In this document: one piece after another, positions 59,720 to 64,000 of the stretch | Numbering within the stretch: position 1 is the first letter of the stretch | How the letters are laid out: each line of letters opens with the position of its first letter | Assembly (NCBI RefSeq): GCF_030272615.1 | Contig: NC_081408.1 | Coordinates: 606,847,673-606,911,672, forward strand | Reading direction: 5' to 3' | Source of the DNA: Cryptomeria japonica | Taxonomy: Eukaryota; Streptophyta; Pinopsida; Cupressales; Cupressaceae | DNA: 64,000 bases | The notes under the pieces: model-generated | What the model was told of the DNA's origin: nothing | What the model saw: the letters and a program-made list of their open reading frames with translations, nothing else | Databases searched by the model: none | Position numbers and translations under genes: made by a program

Positions 59720-60460
59720 TCAATGCATGTAGTTCATACCAGGAGGGGAAACTACCCCTAACTTCTCTCTCAAATATAAAAGTGTATATGTAGGCAAAGG
59801 CTTAGTAAATATATCTACAATTTGTTTCTTTGTAGGTACATACTCCAATCCGACTGCCTCCTCATTCACCTTCTCTCTCAAGAAATGAAACTTGATTGAT
59901 ATATGTTTTGTCTTAGAATGCAACACAGTAGGCTCATTATAAAAAACTCTAATATCCTTTAGCATATGCTTCATCCAAAGTACTTGAGTAGAGTTGCTAG
60001 CAACAACAATGTATTTAGCTTCTGTAGTAGATAAGGAAATAGCATCTTGCTGCTTACTTGTCCAAGAAATTAATTTCTTTCCCAAAATGAATATTCTACC
60101 AATAGTGCTCTTTTGATCATCAACATCACCTGCCCAATCATCCTCAATATAAGAACTTAAAGTGAAATCATCATTCTTCAGATACCACAAACCATAATCA
60201 ATGATTCCCTTCAAGTATTTGAATATCCTCTTCACAACAATAACATGAATTTACTTAGGATCAACCTGAAATCTTGCAACAAGACATACAACATGCATAG
60301 TGTCAGGTCTAGTTTGAGTCAAATAAAGCAATCCGCCAATCATAGATCTATACAAGGTCTTATTGATGGATGTTTTGACACACTCACTAACTATCAGGTA
60401 GAATATAAAATGTATACCACCTCTCCTAAAAATAAATCAATCTTGAAAGACTAATTACTC
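59720..60460 (-). pseudogene. RNase H and RT end of Copia H
   Basis: The minus-strand open frame 59720-60235 (171 codons) is the best preserved RNase H in the window: KRIFKYLKGIIDYGLWYLKN, DDWAGDVDDQKSTIGRIF, SLSTTEAKYIVVASNSTQVL, LHSKTKHISIKFHFLREKV, VDIFTKPLPTYT. Some residues between NEPTVL and HSKTK (normally the CDN..AI block) appear deleted. Upstream, 60236-60460 holds the RT end (YRSMIGGLLYLTQTRPD-like). Confidence 0.88.
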
Positions 60461-61413
60461 CAAGGTCTCTATAGTTGGGTCACAACAGTTTTGGGTCACT
60501 TAGTGGCTAATGTGAATGTACTTGTCAAGGGGCTTGCTTCTTGAAAAAAAAATCCTTTTTTTTTGTATTTTCTGATTTATGCTTGATAAAGAAATTTCAA
60601 AAGATCGGTCAAGGTAGAAAGAAATAATAAATAAATTAATATTGAACAACTTAATGAACTACAAAGTCAATAGATCACAATAAGGTATTATCAATAACAT
60701 CTAATCAGCATCCAAAAGGGATGTTCCAACAAATATGTGAAGTCATACAACCCACACATAAATGGAAATGGCAATCACAAGATCATATAATCCCTTCACT
60801 ATTTTATCCTCATACACCATTAACATGTGCAATATGATTCATAAAACAATAAAGCTTGGAATAACAAGTTGTTGATTCAAATGAAAGAAGATACTAGACT
60901 ACGAAGAACAAAAACCCATATAACACTTATTGTAGATCAAGCAATCTGCAAGCTACTTTTGTATTAATCTTTGTAAAATGAATAATAATACTTCAAGAGT
61001 TCATGAGAAAGAAATGGCACAAAACTAAATTATCTACCTAAATGGCCTTGAATCATCAATTCGCAAACCCTCTAAATGGCCCAAATTTTATAATTTATAA
61101 TATTTTCCCCTACACTCTAGGAAGGCATCATGCCTATAAACTAGGATTACAAAAAGGATGGAGTTGCAGTCGACATACAAGTCAGTGTTTGCGAACTCCA
61201 GTTAAGTACTACTAAACTGGTACTCAAGGTTCACTCCTAAAATGGTGCTCTAGCAACAAGAAGTTCGAATCATGCAAAATGAATGCTCAAAAAGAAAGTA
61301 TTAAATACAACTCTAGTTGACAAGTCAGTAGTGGTGGTGGTGATGGTGATGGTGCTTAAGAATGCATTTTCTTTTCACAACTATCTATTTTGGTTTTTAT
61401 TCTTCTTGAAGTT
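60461..61413. other. No gene recognised (about 950 bp)
   Basis: Non-coding in all frames. Includes a short GGTGGTGGTGATGGTGATGG tract near 61331-61352 and a paired GGGTCACAACAG / GGGTCACTTAG. No element ends recognised. Confidence 0.5.
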
Positions 61414-61806
61414 TTAGTAGTTGGTGAGGAGGCATTCTATCAAAGCAGTAAGGGGGTCAGCAATGTATTGGACTCTAAATTTATATACTCTAAGTATATA
61501 TTTTATATTCTTTGACCTATTGACCATATTATCTATCACTACTTCTACACCTTGGTATTGAAACACCACATACATATATCTATCCATCGTCTCTATGGTG
61601 AATTCCACAGTGGCTGCAAAATAGTCAATTGTAAAGGAATTCCATCAGCTAAGTATGGTCTCTTGATGTAGTACTCTTCCATACTTAAGGTTATAACCAT
61701 ACTTCCCTAACAATTTAACCAATAGCTGCTTATATTGTTCAAGTGTTTTGATAAATAGAGGATTTTCCTTAAGAAACTTGGTTTGGCATTGCTCCATGAT
61801 CTCCAT
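61414..61806 (-). pseudogene. Unrecognised reading frame next to primer site of element I
   Basis: Minus-strand ATG at 61806 opens MEIMEQCQTKFLKENPLFIK. One TGA near 61643 interrupts an otherwise continuous frame to the stop at 61414, about 131 codons, with VEFTIETMDRYMYVVFQYQG and a terminal YIADPLTALIECLLTNY. It begins about 30 bases after the primer-like site, where gag should start, but has no Copia gag motif I recognise. It could be a divergent gag N terminus or captured sequence. Confidence 0.4.
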
Positions 61807-61838
61807 TTTCAAATCCACAATATCTATATTATCAGAAT

Positions 61839-61851
61839 GCACTGATACCGA
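61839..61851 (-). promoter_or_regulatory. Primer-site-like sequence of element I
   Basis: The minus strand reads TCGGTATCAGTGC directly after the LTR end, a degraded form of TTGGTATCAGAGC. Confidence 0.6.
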
Positions 61852-63021
61852 TAGTAAACTGAGAGGGGGGGGGGGTGAATCAGTTTACTAACAATAAAAA
61901 TAATCAATTCAATTATAAACCTTATACTGGAGCACGACACAATAAAATATATATCATGAAAGCACAACACACATAACACCAATATTTTAACATGGAAAAC
62001 CTGGAAGGAGAAAAACCATGTTGGGAAACCCTACCCACAATCAAATGAATACTCTGCAGTAGCATTGTGAATAATTACAATGGGGTGTACAGTTATAGAA
62101 AGGTCAATAGCCTAGAGTGCATTGCTCATCAAAAAGGGAATTCTCACAGACTTACATAAACATTGGACTACAATCCGAAAAGAAATGAATTATGAAAGTA
62201 GCATCTACTAATGCCTGATATAGTTCCAGTTAAGCACTAATGTCTTATCTGCAATACAAAACCTTTCCAACCTTCACCTAAATGATATGACTTTATTCGC
62301 ACATAATCCTTTCTTTGATAATGCAAAATTTACCAACCATAACCATCGCATACCAAATTACATGAATAAGTCACCTATAAATATAGATCATCAACCTTAT
62401 TGATAAGGTCGGCTAAACCCTAAACCCATAATTCCAAAAATTACATCACATGATACCACTGGACCAATATTATAATTTAAATTACATAGCATGAGCCTAA
62501 ATCAAGTAACCAAACAATTATATCCATTGGGGATTCCGCTAAGACTAAAATCCAACATGCTTCACTTGTGGGTAGAAACCCTCAGTGAAAGTTTAACCTG
62601 ATCCAAATAGGACCACCATAATAGCACGCCATCCAATGCAAAGTCACAAAATGCTTGGGATATGATCAAGAAGAACCAACAACATGAAATAAACTGATTC
62701 CATCAGCTGGACCAAAAATCCACTAACCAAGTCACCAAAACAGCATACCAATAAAGCCAAAAGCTAGCCGGGAAAGACACAAGCTAGCCTATAACTAGAA
62801 AAACCAAAAGCAATAACCAAATAATGAAACCACCAAAACATAACAAGTATGTAACCATTAGAATAAACATAAAAACCAATTCCATAAATCTGATCATACT
62901 AGATCAAATCACAACAAAAACCAAGAAGATCACAAGGACTAATCGGGATAGATCCAACCGAGATAGACTCCAACTAGGATATAGTATTGACATCAATGAA
63001 AAAAATTAACTAAATCCAACA
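61852..63021 (-). mobile_element. 5' LTR of minus-strand Copia-like element I (1170 bp)
   Basis: Minus strand starts TGTTGGATTTAGTTAA at 63021 and ends CAGTTTACTA at 61852. It carries the C-rich motif (plus: GAGAGGGGGGGGGGGTGAAT) and, inward, a segment with GTGGGAAACC-type words typical of these LTRs. It is followed on the minus strand by a primer-like site, so it acts as a 5' LTR; no partner LTR is in the window. Confidence 0.7.
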
Positions 63022-63028
63022 TATTGCC

Positions 63029-63886
63029 TATTGGAAATTGACACTCATTTGATTGGTTTCATATATTGTCATTGATGGCAACATGTTCTAGCTTCATTAT
63101 TTTGTTTGGTTCTTCACCAATAGGAAGGATTCTATGGGTACCGGTACTGGAGGTCGACATGATTTATATACAGGGTATCGACATTGGAGGCCGACATAAT
63201 TAGGAGATCTGGCAATCGGCAATTGATTTTGATATTTATGTATATATATGTAATGAGCCGACATGTATAATCATTTTTGTAATATTTATGTAAGTTGATA
63301 TTAGTCATGAAGGATTGTAAGGGTATATAGGTCAGTTGTTAGATCATTTTGTAGAAGTAGAGACATAATGGAGATATGATTATTTGTAATGAGGATGTTG
63401 TGTGATTAGATTAGTAATGTAAAGGTTATTCCAGTAAGGGTTTAAGGTTACAGAACTAGAATAGTCAGAGCTTGAACCAAAACTCTATCAGGCATAGTAG
63501 ATGCATTAAATGAGTTCAGTTTTATGTTTTCTCATGCAAAGTGATTGTAGTCGATGAGACTCCTTTGTGTTGAGCAGTGTGCTCTAGGCTGTAAGCATTC
63601 CTGCATGTCCATGCCCCCATATTATGTAATATCTTTTCATATGGCGAGTGGATTGATATTGTGGGTCACAAATCCCATTGTGGTTTTTCCTCTTTGAGGT
63701 TTTCGACATATAATTCTTTGTGTTATGGTATTCATTTGTGTGATTGGCTTATTGATTTCTTTACTTATTTCAATTATATATGTACCAGTTTACTGGTTGG
63801 TGAATACATGTTATAATAAGGTTAAAATTGAACATTCTGGTAGAGCAATGATTCATCCCCCCTCTTAGTGTTCTTGGATTCCAACA
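63029..63886 (+). mobile_element. 5' LTR of Copia-like element J (858 bp)
   Basis: Starts TATTGGAAATTGACACTC (TG to TA change likely) and ends GGATTCCAACA. It contains a TATA-like GTATATATATG near 63240 and the motif GATTCATCCCCCCTCTTAGTG near 63850. The element runs off the right edge. Confidence 0.75.
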
Positions 63887-63887
63887 A

Positions 63888-63901
63888 TTAGTATTAGAGC
63901 C
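63888..63901 (+). promoter_or_regulatory. Primer binding site of element J (degraded Met site)
   Basis: TTAGTATTAGAGCC differs from TTGGTATCAGAGCC by a G-to-A and a C-to-T change. Confidence 0.75.
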
Positions 63902-63954
63902 TTGTGCCTCGGAGGAAGTCTAATAGCTTGAGGGATATCCTAAATCCAAAATCC

Positions 63955-64000
63955 ATGGATATGAGTATGGAGAAGAAACTTGAGGTAGCACTTGAAGATT
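63955..64000 (+). CDS. Start of gag of element J (partial)
   Basis: ATG at 63955 opens MDMSMEKKLEVALED, in the position and style of a Copia gag N terminus about 55 bases after the primer site. It is cut by the window edge, so integrity is unknown. Confidence 0.5.
   Translation, partial: MDMSMEKKLEVALED

Larger units (their letters stand above)
58037..60460 (-). mobile_element. 5'-truncated Ty1/Copia element H
   Basis: Minus strand: RT end and RNase H (59720-60460), polypurine tract 59379-59390, 3' LTR 58037-59378. The rest of the element (5' LTR, gag, most of pol) is absent beyond 60460, where similarity stops abruptly. Confidence 0.85.

Noticed and set aside
61838-63026. Interpretation of element I as a solo LTR
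   Set aside because: Flanks TGCAC and TATTG do not match, and a primer-like site follows the LTR end on the minus strand, so a 5' LTR with internal sequence fits better.

Overview
The window is repeat-dominated plant nuclear DNA. Evidence for a plant: a degraded bHLH gene of the PIF/SPATULA type, Ty1/Copia and Ty3/Gypsy LTR retrotransposons whose primer sites match initiator-Met tRNA, and a plant mobile domain (PMD) remnant. The high A+T content, very long LTRs, deep nesting and scarcity of genes fit a large-genome seed plant, possibly a gymnosperm; the species cannot be named. No intact host gene was found.

Layout. 1-1110 (minus): bHLH pseudogene with two adjacent 66-bp-class exons and a tandemly duplicated following exon. 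1115-6739: mostly featureless, except a degraded unrecognised reading frame at 4228-4866. 6740-15283 (plus): Copia element A with two LTRs. 15284-16490: LTR and 3' internal end of a minus-strand element K. 16491-25644: Gypsy-type element E with about 3.75-kb LTRs and only a gag-containing 1.6-kb core, bounded by TSD GCCAT. 25650-28510: degenerate repeats, then a PMD pseudogene. 29462-30527: solo LTR with TSD AATAG.

The right half is a nest. Minus-strand Copia B (about 30.6-56.1 kb) was cut by plus-strand Copia C (33943-50853, TSD TCAAC). C was cut by D (39107-49248, TSD ATGTG), a 10.1-kb LTR element without recognisable pol that carries a long unfamiliar reading frame. B also holds a solo LTR, F, inside its integrase (51165-52696, TSD GCTTC). 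Right of B lie a minus-strand Gypsy pol remnant G (56094-58036), a 5'-truncated minus Copia H (58037-60460), a minus LTR with primer site and unfamiliar ORF (I, 61414-63021), and the 5' LTR of a plus-strand element J leaving the window.

All coding regions carry stops or frameshifts. Many look like CAG/CAA/TGG codons turned into stops, and the LTR pairs differ mostly by transitions, as expected for old methylated repeats. The most interesting items are D with its long ORF, the E deletion derivative, the PMD remnant possibly antisense within element K, and a C-rich motif near the ends of many otherwise different Copia LTRs.
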